DNA from: a virus
Reading direction: 5' to 3' (one strand)
IMG/VR virus record: IMGVR_UViG_3300031612_000002
Location: 53,471-117,470 of that record
Length of the DNA: 64,000 nucleotides
Shown: positions 39,998 through 48,432 of the stretch, in pieces
Layout: the number at the start of each line of letters is the position of its first letter
Position numbering within the stretch: position 1 is the stretch's first letter
Notes under the pieces: model-generated
Seen by the model: only the letters and a program-made list of their open reading frames with translations
Told to the model about the DNA's origin: nothing
Databases searched by the model: none
Made by a program: the position numbers and the translations under genes

Positions 39998-40276
39998 TTA
40001 AGTGTATGCTATATCAACATCGGTAAAATAACCTTCTATTATATTCTGTACGATGATAGGGTTACAATGTACATACTCTCTATTAACTTTGAATGATTCT
40101 TTCAATAGTTTTAGTATTGTACGCTCATGTATAATGTCGGGGATGTCATATATTTTCTTGAAGTAACAATCTGGCGCAGCCGTTCGGTATGCCTTTATGC
40201 GTTGTTCTGGATCTTTCGTGATACCCAATTTACAGTAGTCTGGTTTGTGTGGGTCAATCAAAATATAATATTTCAA
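39998..40276 (-). CDS. T5orf172/GIY-YIG-like protein, 92 aa
   Basis: Minus-strand gene convergent with 39729. YILI...YCKLGITKDPEQRIKAYRTAAP followed by ERTILKLLKESF matches the compact T5orf172 / MUG113 branch of the GIY-YIG fold (Y-x-K-I/L-G-x-T, then R-x-x-x-Y/L). Possible nuclease or a DNA-binding remnant of one. SD TAGGAGAT precedes ATG 40276. Confidence 0.7.
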   Translation of the reverse strand: MKYYILIDPHKPDYCKLGITKDPEQRIKAYRTAAPDCYFKKIYDIPDIIHERTILKLLKESFKVNREYVHCNPIIVQNIIEGYFTDVDIAYT

Positions 40277-40313
40277 TATAGTTTATCTCCTATAATTATA
40301 TAGGTATTTATTC

Positions 40314-41315
40314 ATGCTAAATACTGTTATGAATAGAATAGCAACAATACGTAGAGTCGCAGATGCATTGACATTAGCGACAACTCAAGAAGAAAAATTA
40401 TTAATATTAGAAAAATATGAAGAAAACTCATTGATCAAAATGTTAGTTACCTTTGCATATGATCCAATGCTTCAATTTGATATGAAAGATTGGACACCAC
40501 TGAACGCTGGCAAAATGCATGGCATGGGAATCCCAAGATTCATGCATTTATTTGAAGAAATTTTAAATAACAAATACACAACATCAGAAGCAAAATTCGC
40601 ATGTAATCTAGCAGTGACACATATGAACGATCAAGAAGTGCCAATATTTGTCGCAATCATGAAAAACGAATGCGATTGGGGACTTGATGCAGATACTATC
40701 AACACTGTATGGAATAATTTAATAAAAGGTTATCCAGTGCAATGTGCTAGTGAATACACGGAAGAGAATATGAAAAACATCTCGTTTCCTTGCGTGGTAC
40801 AACAGATGATGGACGGTGTGCGATTGAATATTATTGTTCGTGGCGAAGTGGTAGAATTTAGGAGTGTATCTGGCGAGTTCATCCATACGGTTGACGTATG
40901 TGCAGATCAGTTTAAGATATTGACACAGTCTGGCACTACAGTATTTGATGGGTGTGCAGTAGTTGTAGATGATAATATGAATGTAGTAGGTACTACAATG
41001 AATGATATTATGTCAGCAGATGTAGCAGATATCAGATTCTACTTATGGGATTCTATACGACATGATGGATTTGTGCAGCATGAAGATACCCGTATAGGAT
41101 ATAACTGGCGATACAATGGTATAGAACATATGATGTTCTTAGCAGCAGATAAGAATGCAGATCCTTGTTATTTAATTACACTATCCGAAGTAGTAGCAGA
41201 TCTAGATGGTGTAACTAAATTTATGGAATCTAATAATTGTGATGTAATTATAAAAGATTTTGCTGGGACCTGGAGAGATGGTATCACGCCATTTGAAGTA
41301 ATAATTCGTAAATAA
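40314..41315 (+). CDS. Degenerate ATP-dependent DNA ligase homologue (T4 gp30-like), catalytically altered
   Basis: 333 aa against about 487 in T4 gp30. The N-terminus (MLNTVMNRIATIRRV...LILEKYEENSLIKMLV) follows T4 ligase. The motif I region reads VVQQMMDGVR, so the nucleotide-accepting Lys of K-x-D-G is Met165. Motif III is FDGCAVV where D-G-E is expected, motif IIIa is FYLWDS, and motif IV is altered. The chain stops at TPFEVIIRK before the OB-fold domain. It keeps the family fold but should not form ligase-AMP. The frame is intact over 1 kb, so it is maintained, perhaps for DNA binding. A late-like CTAAATAC lies just inside the start; ATG 40329 is an alternative. Confidence 0.75.
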   Translation: MLNTVMNRIATIRRVADALTLATTQEEKLLILEKYEENSLIKMLVTFAYDPMLQFDMKDWTPLNAGKMHGMGIPRFMHLFEEILNNKYTTSEAKFACNLAVTHMNDQEVPIFVAIMKNECDWGLDADTINTVWNNLIKGYPVQCASEYTEENMKNISFPCVVQQMMDGVRLNIIVRGEVVEFRSVSGEFIHTVDVCADQFKILTQSGTTVFDGCAVVVDDNMNVVGTTMNDIMSADVADIRFYLWDSIRHDGFVQHEDTRIGYNWRYNGIEHMMFLAADKNADPCYLITLSEVVADLDGVTKFMESNNCDVIIKDFAGTWRDGITPFEVIIRK

Positions 41316-41320
41316 ATACC

Positions 41321-41350
41321 TTGACAGAACATATAAACATAGTATATAAT
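41321..41350 (+). promoter_or_regulatory. Sigma70-type promoter of the radical SAM region
   Basis: TTGACA 41321-41326 and TATAAT 41345-41350, spacer 18 nt. No comparable promoter was seen from here to 56.9 kb, so it may drive the whole array. Confidence 0.75.
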
Positions 41351-41401
41351 AGTATCAATGTTATAATACATACATATATATAAAACTTATAGGGGATTAC
41401 C

Positions 41402-41632
41402 ATGATTAATGCAGACGTAGTAACAAATATCATCCAAGATGAGATTAATAAAAGTACAGATATGAGTGTAACAAAAGTGTTATCTTCAATTAAATCACAG
41501 ATTGTGAATTTAGAAGAGAATGAACTGAAAAATATGTTTGAAGATTACATGCAGCGAGAAATTGCAGCAGCAGACGTAAATCGTCGTACAAAGAAGAAAG
41601 CAGAAGAGAAATTATTAAGAGAACTGTTTTAA
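41402..41632 (+). CDS. Hypothetical helical protein, 76 aa
   Basis: First gene of the radical SAM array, SD AGGGG. All-helical and charged, with a lysine-rich C-terminus (RRTKKKAEEKLLREL). Could be a small regulator or a substrate peptide of the modifying enzymes, but nothing in it shows this. Confidence 0.6.
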   Translation: MINADVVTNIIQDEINKSTDMSVTKVLSSIKSQIVNLEENELKNMFEDYMQREIAAADVNRRTKKKAEEKLLRELF

Positions 41633-41634
41633 TA

Positions 41635-42396
41635 ATGTATAAGAAATTAATGCCAGATAAGTTCGAACCCGGTGATCCTAATGAGAGATCATGTCATATG
41701 CCAAGGTGGGCATATGACGATGGTAATTTTATTGTAAAAATAATACCAGCTATTGATGAAGAATGTATTCAAGGACAAATTGATCTAATAAATTCATTAC
41801 ACCCTAAAAAACTAATACATGATGATTGGGAAATTATTGAAAGACTAGATTATTCTTGGAATGGTAATGAGTCAAACTCAAATTCTTTTATTAAGTATAA
41901 AATGACAAGAGTTCCTTACGGGTTTGAATTAGACAAAAATTTATCTTGGTTGGAGAATGACTCTAACCCATTATCCTCAATATACAACGATATGGATATG
42001 TATAATAAACACGTATTTCCAAAATATATAGAAACAAATCTGAAGATATTTCCTTATTGTAATGTTGACGGCGGACGTAGTAATATATTGCAGTTTGATA
42101 TTGGTGATTGGATTATTATTGATTGGGATGATTGCATTCTTGGTCAAATTCACGATTCACAATACATAGGTGAATGCCTAGTAATAGATGCTGTAGAAAC
42201 TTTGTATGAAGCCGCAAAGATTGGCGCTGACTATAATTTGCTGTTTGAGTATTATAATAGTACATATGACGTTTATAAAAAATTAACGTATAATACTGTA
42301 TTAGATGATTGTGAGATTAACATAGAAACAGCAGCACGTATATCTTATGAAAAATTAAAGGAAATAAACAGGCGTAACATAGGTTCTATAAATTAA
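41635..42396 (+). CDS. Kinase/phosphotransferase-like protein, 253 aa
   Basis: The centre has CNVDGGRSNILQFDIGDWIIIDWDDCILGQ, split around residue 160, resembling the N-x-L...D-W-D/E region of aminoglycoside-phosphotransferase-type kinases (metal-binding Asp in IIDWDD). The N-terminal lobe has FIVKII and a later VP segment compatible with a hinge. The catalytic loop lacks the usual H-G-D. Two nucleotides separate it from the gene before and none from the first radical SAM gene. Moderate to low confidence on fold. Confidence 0.5.
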   Translation: MYKKLMPDKFEPGDPNERSCHMPRWAYDDGNFIVKIIPAIDEECIQGQIDLINSLHPKKLIHDDWEIIERLDYSWNGNESNSNSFIKYKMTRVPYGFELDKNLSWLENDSNPLSSIYNDMDMYNKHVFPKYIETNLKIFPYCNVDGGRSNILQFDIGDWIIIDWDDCILGQIHDSQYIGECLVIDAVETLYEAAKIGADYNLLFEYYNSTYDVYKKLTYNTVLDDCEINIETAARISYEKLKEINRRNIGSIN

Positions 42397-43647
42397 ATGA
42401 AAAACACATTCGTAAATAGAAAAGATCTACCTACCTGTTTAGCACCTTGGCACGCATTAACTGTTAAATGGGGTGGTAACGTCATCCCAGACATTATCTA
42501 TAAAGGTAAATTAGGTAATATTGGTAAGCAATCATTGCGTGAAATACTAGAGGGAGATGCATACACTGAATTGAGAGAATCACATCGTAAGCGTGAGATT
42601 CCAGAATCATGTCAGGGTTGCGTGAAGAAAGAGAAAGTTGGGCGCAGTCGTCGTTTATATTTCTGGGATAGAATTGATCATGAAACAAAGGTTGCGAGTA
42701 AAGATCTTACAGTAGATTCTGTTCCTGATATTAGGTATCTTGATTTTACTCTTAGTAATAAATGTAATCTAGCATGTATTCATTGTGATCCGTTCGTAAG
42801 TACAGGCTGGACTAAAGATGGTAAATCTCTTAATAGAGAAAAGCCAGAATATTGGAGTAAACAGCCAATAGGTTATCATGGTGCAAGTATAGACTTCATG
42901 GATAATCTATTTAAGAATCCAGAGTATTTTCGCAATCTGCAATGGGTGGCACTGCGTGGTGGTGAGCCGTTGTATGATGAAATCTGTTTATCAGTATTGC
43001 AATGGTTTGTAGACAATGGTATTGCAAGTAGCGTATCATTAGACATCAGTACAAATGCAACCGTATTCAAAGAAGAATTTAGAGAATTATTCAGTCACTT
43101 TAAGCATGTAGAATTATTAATTAGTGTAGAAGCAACTGATGAATTATATAGTATTATTCGTGGCGGTCCTAGTTACACATGGGATCAATTGAACGAGAAC
43201 ATAGAAAAATTCTACGATATCCCAAATGTAGAGGTAGTGTTTGCTGTTACGGTAATGATTACCAATATATTTAATTTAGATAAAGTCTGGGAATGGTTTG
43301 CTACCCATCATGCGCATCGTGCAAGTATTTCGATGAGTAACGTGGTAGTTCATCCTGGCTATTTGAATATAGGAAATATGCCAGAAGAGTTGAAAGCATT
43401 GGCGTATGATAAAATAAAGCATATCCCTAATTTAGAAATGTGGCCACTTACTAGTGCAAACTCAGATGAAGGTGGATATCAGACAGGTATTGAATCCATT
43501 CGTAATGGGTTAATGTTATCAAACGAAGATGATCAAGAATCTGATAAGCAATGGAATTGGTTTCTAAGGTACACTGACGATTTAGATAGATTACGAAAAA
43601 CAGAAACATTGCAGTATATACCAGAAATCGAGAGTTATGTCAGATAG
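42397..43647 (+). CDS. Radical SAM protein 1 (N-twitch-like)
   Basis: 416 aa. Core motif CNLACIHC (about 126-133) binds the SAM-reducing 4Fe-4S cluster, and ALRGGEPLYD is the SAM-contact GGE motif. The N-terminal region has CLAPWHALTVKWGGNVIP at about 12-29 and CQGC at about 72-75. It lacks the double cysteine after the glycine strand that other copies have, so its auxiliary cluster may differ. The barrel strands DISTNAT and LISVEATDE are visible. Product chemistry unknown. Confidence 0.88.
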   Translation: MKNTFVNRKDLPTCLAPWHALTVKWGGNVIPDIIYKGKLGNIGKQSLREILEGDAYTELRESHRKREIPESCQGCVKKEKVGRSRRLYFWDRIDHETKVASKDLTVDSVPDIRYLDFTLSNKCNLACIHCDPFVSTGWTKDGKSLNREKPEYWSKQPIGYHGASIDFMDNLFKNPEYFRNLQWVALRGGEPLYDEICLSVLQWFVDNGIASSVSLDISTNATVFKEEFRELFSHFKHVELLISVEATDELYSIIRGGPSYTWDQLNENIEKFYDIPNVEVVFAVTVMITNIFNLDKVWEWFATHHAHRASISMSNVVVHPGYLNIGNMPEELKALAYDKIKHIPNLEMWPLTSANSDEGGYQTGIESIRNGLMLSNEDDQESDKQWNWFLRYTDDLDRLRKTETLQYIPEIESYVR

Positions 43648-43888
43648 TGCAACTTGCACATTTGTAGTAACAAACGATGGTATCGTGATCGTACATCATA
43701 GAGAATATTGCGGCTACATATACGACGATGAGTGTATATGGCATAATGAGATTGGACCTGCGGTTATATGGCCTGATGGTCACGCTGCATGGTGGATTGA
43801 TGGAATTAATTATACATTCAATGAATGGGTTACTCTAGTTGACCTACCAGATGAAGAAATATTTTTATTAAAGATGGCATATTTATAA
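43637..43888 (+). CDS. Small phage protein with GPA-WPDG motif, 83 aa
   Basis: WHNEIGPAVIWPDGHAAWW then GINYTFNEWV follows a MORN-like H-x-x-x-GPA-x-x-W-x-D-G-x-x-x-W-x-x-x-G pattern that I recall from many phage proteins. Overlaps radical SAM gene 1 by 11 nt and the next ATG by one base. Function unknown; small enough to be considered as a substrate candidate. Confidence 0.6.
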   Translation: MSDSATCTFVVTNDGIVIVHHREYCGYIYDDECIWHNEIGPAVIWPDGHAAWWIDGINYTFNEWVTLVDLPDEEIFLLKMAYL

Positions 43889-44151
43889 TGATAAAACGAC
43901 AATATATAAAAACGACAGAAGACTTCAAAGACAATATGGGTGCTAATAACGATTTAGTTATACTCACATATTCGGATGAAACAATTACAGACAAATATAG
44001 TGTTACACTTAGTGGTACAACAAGTGAAATAGTATTTGAATCTATATTTAATGATTACGATGAAGCGAGAGATTTCTTTATGCTCGTTGTAAGCGCACAT
44101 CCTATTACATTTGATAATGCAATAGCACTAGGACTAACAAGGAATACATGA
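43888..44151 (+). CDS. Hypothetical protein, 87 aa
   Basis: Thr/Asp-rich, beta-like (LVILTYSDETIT, VTLSGTTSEIVFES) with a C-terminal helix. Sits between radical SAM gene 1 and the aminotransferase-like gene, overlapping both neighbours. No recognised domain. Confidence 0.6.
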   Translation: MIKRQYIKTTEDFKDNMGANNDLVILTYSDETITDKYSVTLSGTTSEIVFESIFNDYDEARDFFMLVVSAHPITFDNAIALGLTRNT

Positions 44152-45065
44152 TGAGTAACAACCCAGATTTCGGTAAGACAGGCAACAGTATTTGGAATCA
44201 ACCATTTATTGACTATATACAAGATGAAGTATTGCCAAATATGAATTTGGCAGAAGTGGGTACAGCACCAGCAGAATTCTTAGAATTATATCCCAAATGG
44301 ATACAAAGCAGCAAATTAAATAACTTTACTGGGTTAGATACATATCCTGATCGTTATGTTAGTTTAGGTACTACACAAGCATTAGAATGGTGGCAGTATT
44401 GGTGCATCGCTACTGGACAGAACTTAAAGGTGTTCCGTGGTGAATATCCGTATAACCGTGATGTATGGTTGGGACCAGAAATGAATTGGTCAGATAGCAT
44501 TGACGATACTGGGTTATCCGTAGGTGATGCGGTTATCGTTAGTATTCCATTCAGTGGTAACGGACGCAAGCACGAGCGATGGGATTGGTTGATTGAAGAG
44601 TGTACAGCAAAGAATATTCCTATTCTGGTAGATTGTGCATGGTTTGGAACTTGTTTTGATATTGATGTTGATTTGTCACATGATTGTATTAAGATGGTTG
44701 CATTCAGCACTGGTAAAGGATTAAGTGGTGGTAACTGGCGTGCTGGTATTGTGTTCAGTCGTTTAGATGAAGAGCGTTGTGGTATGCGAGTGCAGACAGA
44801 ATGGAATCACGGTATTCATTTGAATGTAGCATTGTCTAATGCGTTAATGAAAAAGTTCAGCCCAGATACTATGCCTAACAAATATAGAGAAGCACATAAA
44901 ATTGTATGTGAACATTATGGATTGCAAGAGACTAATACGATACATATTGCCCAAGCACCTGATACACCAGAATGGGATATGTTCCATCGTGATCGCGCAT
45001 ACAATCGCATCAACTTAGCGAAAGCACTAAAGAGGTATAAAAATAATGGCAAATTTGCCGAGTAA
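44148..45065 (+). CDS. PLP-dependent aminotransferase-like protein (fold type I)
   Basis: 305 aa. VSLGTTQALEWWQYW fits the N-terminal phosphate-binding region. IPILVDCAWFGTCFD has the PLP-contacting Asp. AFSTGKGLSGGNWRAGIVF has the Schiff-base Lys in the S-x-x-K-x-L/F pattern. Shorter than typical class I enzymes (about 380-400) and lacking most of the C-terminal domain. Might install an amino group in the pathway of the surrounding radical SAM enzymes. Tandem ATGs at 44148 and 44151. Confidence 0.72.
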   Translation: MMSNNPDFGKTGNSIWNQPFIDYIQDEVLPNMNLAEVGTAPAEFLELYPKWIQSSKLNNFTGLDTYPDRYVSLGTTQALEWWQYWCIATGQNLKVFRGEYPYNRDVWLGPEMNWSDSIDDTGLSVGDAVIVSIPFSGNGRKHERWDWLIEECTAKNIPILVDCAWFGTCFDIDVDLSHDCIKMVAFSTGKGLSGGNWRAGIVFSRLDEERCGMRVQTEWNHGIHLNVALSNALMKKFSPDTMPNKYREAHKIVCEHYGLQETNTIHIAQAPDTPEWDMFHRDRAYNRINLAKALKRYKNNGKFAE

Positions 45066-46179
45066 CGCTTGTGCATATCCGTTCAAAGCAGCAATGCTTG
45101 CAAACGGTACTCCCGCTACACCATGTTGTAAATTTCATGATCGTTACTTATCTGATGATGATAACAAGTATGTGTTTAAAGATATTCGCGAGACGATGTT
45201 AAGGAACGAATGGCATGAGGGTTGCTGGAAATGCAAAGCCGATGAAGATACTGGTCTTACTAGTATGCGAACAGAAGCAGACGAATTCTTTGATGATTTC
45301 ACAGATTCAATCCAATTAGAATATCTAGAGATTACAGTGGGCAATCTATGTAATCTTGCATGTGTTGGTTGCGGACCTGAGTATAGTCATACATGGGATA
45401 AAGACGCACTAGCGATTGATTTAGTGATGGTTGAAGTATTAGAACATTTTGCAAAGAATAGAGAATATGATTTAGATGCACTATCCATGGATCAACTATC
45501 TCATTTGAAATATATGAAAGTGACAGGTGGTGAGCCGTTCATGCATAAGCAGTTTTTACGATTCATTAAACGATTGGTAGATAGTGGTATTGCACCTCAG
45601 ATCGATATTGAGATATTTACGAATTGCACATACTGGCCAGCGAAGATGAACTTAGATTATCTATTAGAATTCAATAACTTGCGAATTACGAATAGTATAG
45701 ATGCAGTTGGCGAATTAAACGATATATTACGTCACCCATCCAAATTCCCTGCTATTGAATCTGTACTGAAGCAATGGACAGAATTGGGAACTAAATACGA
45801 CAAGGTAGAAGTATTTGTCGCTTGCACAGTTGGTGTATTAAATGCACCAGTGTTAATAGATCTAATGAGATGGGCAAGATTTGAGATAGGTGTACCAGTA
45901 ATGTTACAGACTATACATGAGCCTGATTGGTTGAGTATTGCGCATCAGACAGATACATATAAGAATAATTTGAGAGCGATAGTAGAAGAGCAATACAAAG
46001 ACTGTCACTGGAAATTAAAGAAAGCATATACATTATTAATTTCATTATGTAAAACAAATAACGCACCAGATAATAGTGAAATTTATTTAGATCAAATGCA
46101 CGAATTGTTTGATTTACGTAATAATGATGCAGAAGAATATATACAAGGATATAAGAAATTATTAAATGAAAGATATTAA
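45046..46179 (+). CDS. Radical SAM protein 2 (N-twitch)
   Basis: 377 aa. N-terminal auxiliary cysteines C9, PCC (about 25-26), and CWKC (about 62-65); core CNLACVGC at about 101-108; GGE motif VTGGEPFMH. The order C...PCC...CxxC-core is that of radical SAM proteins with an N-terminal twitch domain. Overlaps the aminotransferase by 20 nt and the next radical SAM gene by 14 nt. Confidence 0.9.
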   Translation: MANLPSNACAYPFKAAMLANGTPATPCCKFHDRYLSDDDNKYVFKDIRETMLRNEWHEGCWKCKADEDTGLTSMRTEADEFFDDFTDSIQLEYLEITVGNLCNLACVGCGPEYSHTWDKDALAIDLVMVEVLEHFAKNREYDLDALSMDQLSHLKYMKVTGGEPFMHKQFLRFIKRLVDSGIAPQIDIEIFTNCTYWPAKMNLDYLLEFNNLRITNSIDAVGELNDILRHPSKFPAIESVLKQWTELGTKYDKVEVFVACTVGVLNAPVLIDLMRWARFEIGVPVMLQTIHEPDWLSIAHQTDTYKNNLRAIVEEQYKDCHWKLKKAYTLLISLCKTNNAPDNSEIYLDQMHELFDLRNNDAEEYIQGYKKLLNERY

Positions 46180-47392
46180 TGAACTAGCAAAAACAACATC
46201 ATTTTGTATGATACCATTCATGCATACTTACGGATCAGCGGGCGGCGATATAGTACCTTGCTGTGAAGCACAAACTAAGATTTTCAATGAGCCGGGTGCT
46301 GCTATTGAAGACACATGGAATAATGACAACTACAAAGAACTTCGTAGGGCACTCACTAGCAATGAGATACCATCAGAGTGTGATGTATGTTGGCATAATG
46401 AAGCAAGTGGTGTTGTATCAAATAGACAGCAATGGTTTGACGATGATTGGGATAATTATAAAGACTTGATCAAACTCAATGATGATTACTCTGTAGATAA
46501 TCCACCATTGTGGATAGAGTTGAAGGTTTCTAACTTCTGTAATTTGAAATGTATTATGTGTAGTACACATAGTTCGTACAAGCGCGTACAGGACTTAGAC
46601 ATCATTGAGAAGTATATGGGTACAGAGCATCACGAAACACGTCTCCTACGACCAACTACGTTGTTTGATAGCATAGGCAAATGGGATGGGTTCTGGGATA
46701 CAGTTAAAGTATTACAATTCACTGGTGGCGAACCTATCATTAATCAAGAGCATTACGACTTACTTGAATCGATACCAGAGCATCTACGATCTACGATCAA
46801 ATTGCGATATGCTACTAATCTGAGTCATCTAACATTTAAAAAATATAATTTGCTAGAAATTTGGAGTCAATTCAAGCATGTTAATATCAAAGTATCACTT
46901 GATGGTGTCAATGATGTTTATGATTACATTCGTGAAGGTGGTGATTGGAGTACAGTAGAATCTAATCTGAGTGTATTGAATGACATAGAGCATATAGACT
47001 TAGCATTGGGTATTACTATACAAGCACATAATATATTTCAGATGCCAGAATTTTATGAATACTGGAAGCAGAGTGACATTGAATTGACATTCATTACTGC
47101 TAACATATTACATACACCAAAGATACTAAGCCCAGCGATATGGCCTGAGCCTTATAGATCGGCTATTATTAATAAATTACGAAAGCATGAAAAAGAACAT
47201 CCAGAGATGGATACATTTGCTACTTATATGGAAAATAATCAACGAGATTATATACAATATACTAAGATGCGTAAGTACACACGTGATTTAGAAAATAGAT
47301 ACAATCCTAAGATTAAATTAAGTGAGATGATAGAACAATATCTTGATATGCCACTTACTGATTTTTTAATAGACATCAATAATGATATATAA
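46166..47392 (+). CDS. Radical SAM protein 3 (N-twitch)
   Basis: 408 aa. N-terminal FCMIPFMHTYGSAGG, PCC and CDVC auxiliary cysteines; core CNLKCIMC (about 126-133); FTGGEPIIN. TIM-barrel strands VSLDGVND and the C-terminal helical segment are complete. Related to copies 2, 5 and 6 by the same cysteine layout but with different spacing. Overlaps the next gene by 11 nt. Confidence 0.9.
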   Translation: MKDINELAKTTSFCMIPFMHTYGSAGGDIVPCCEAQTKIFNEPGAAIEDTWNNDNYKELRRALTSNEIPSECDVCWHNEASGVVSNRQQWFDDDWDNYKDLIKLNDDYSVDNPPLWIELKVSNFCNLKCIMCSTHSSYKRVQDLDIIEKYMGTEHHETRLLRPTTLFDSIGKWDGFWDTVKVLQFTGGEPIINQEHYDLLESIPEHLRSTIKLRYATNLSHLTFKKYNLLEIWSQFKHVNIKVSLDGVNDVYDYIREGGDWSTVESNLSVLNDIEHIDLALGITIQAHNIFQMPEFYEYWKQSDIELTFITANILHTPKILSPAIWPEPYRSAIINKLRKHEKEHPEMDTFATYMENNQRDYIQYTKMRKYTRDLENRYNPKIKLSEMIEQYLDMPLTDFLIDINNDI

Positions 47393-48080
47393 GTACGACG
47401 ATGTAGACGCTCATAAAGTGGAAATGGAAATAACTACATATTGCAATGCAAGATGTAGACGGTGTCCACGTACTAATCCTGATACTGGTGAACCTGTTGA
47501 TTGGTTAGTACAAGAGCATATGTCGCTTGAAACATTTAAAATGATTTTTTCCAGCGAATATAATGTATCTAATAAAGTACGATATGTTAAGTTATGTGGA
47601 CAATATGGTGATCCCATGATGAATCCGCATATTAATGAAATGATGGAATATGTGTTAGCAGATGAAGATAAAGATGTATCTATGATTATAAGTACCAATG
47701 GAGGTCTTAGAAATGCTAATTGGTATGCAACAATTGCTAAAAAATATTCTGGAAGACTGAGTATTATATTTGGTATTGATGGATTAGATCATGATACTAA
47801 TTGGAAATATAGAGAGGGTGTAGTATTTGATAAGGCATATGCCAATATGCGAGCGTTTAATGATAATGATGGTGAGACGCGATGGCAGTTTATATTATTT
47901 GAATGGAATATACATCAAATAGAAGAAGCATATTTACACGCAGGTGAACTTGATATCGAGATGAATTTTATAGTAGATCTTGAATATGCAATGCGTTTGC
48001 GTGAACGCGACGAGCATCACGTAATAGAAGAATTAAAGCAGCGATTTCAAAATCTAGGAGTACGGTATGAAGGAATCTAA
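47382..48080 (+). CDS. Radical SAM protein 4, short, core only
   Basis: 232 aa. Core CNARCRRC (about 20-27) near the N-terminus, then KLCGQYGDPMMN where others have GGEP, and ISTNGGLRNANW. There is no N-terminal cysteine region and no C-terminal SPASM. The next gene, overlapping by 14 nt, has SPASM-like cysteines, so the two may be halves of one enzyme. Confidence 0.85.
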   Translation: MIYKYDDVDAHKVEMEITTYCNARCRRCPRTNPDTGEPVDWLVQEHMSLETFKMIFSSEYNVSNKVRYVKLCGQYGDPMMNPHINEMMEYVLADEDKDVSMIISTNGGLRNANWYATIAKKYSGRLSIIFGIDGLDHDTNWKYREGVVFDKAYANMRAFNDNDGETRWQFILFEWNIHQIEEAYLHAGELDIEMNFIVDLEYAMRLRERDEHHVIEELKQRFQNLGVRYEGI

Positions 48081-48402
48081 TAAAAATAACATTGAGTGTA
48101 TAGTCGCATGTGAGACAAAAGACGATAAAGTGAAGCGCCAATTTGAGATAACTGTAGCGGGCAGGGTCTGGCCATGTTGTTATTATGCTACTGAACTAAA
48201 AAAGTCTTCCAATAGTCATGTTGATCTTACTGATACCGTATTGGATAAACTTAATGAAGAAGATCCTGATTGGAATAATGCTGTAGTACATGGAGTCGAA
48301 AATGTAACGAAGCATAATTTATTTTGGACATATCTATGGGATGAAGGATTTGATAGTGATAATCCACCAACAGTTTGTTCCTATTTTTGTGGGAATAAAT
48401 GA
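48067..48402 (+). CDS. SPASM/twitch-like auxiliary-cluster protein, 111 aa
   Basis: Contains C14, VAGRVWPCCYYA (about 31-42) and a C-terminal VCSYFC. The G-x-V-x-P-C-C strand is what SPASM and twitch domains have just before their cluster cysteines. There is no radical SAM core motif. Interpreted as the detached auxiliary-cluster domain of radical SAM protein 4 (inference from overlap and cysteine pattern). Confidence 0.6.
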   Translation: MKESNKNNIECIVACETKDDKVKRQFEITVAGRVWPCCYYATELKKSSNSHVDLTDTVLDKLNEEDPDWNNAVVHGVENVTKHNLFWTYLWDEGFDSDNPPTVCSYFCGNK

Positions 48403-48432
48403 ACATATGAAATCAGACGATAAGGACGAAAA

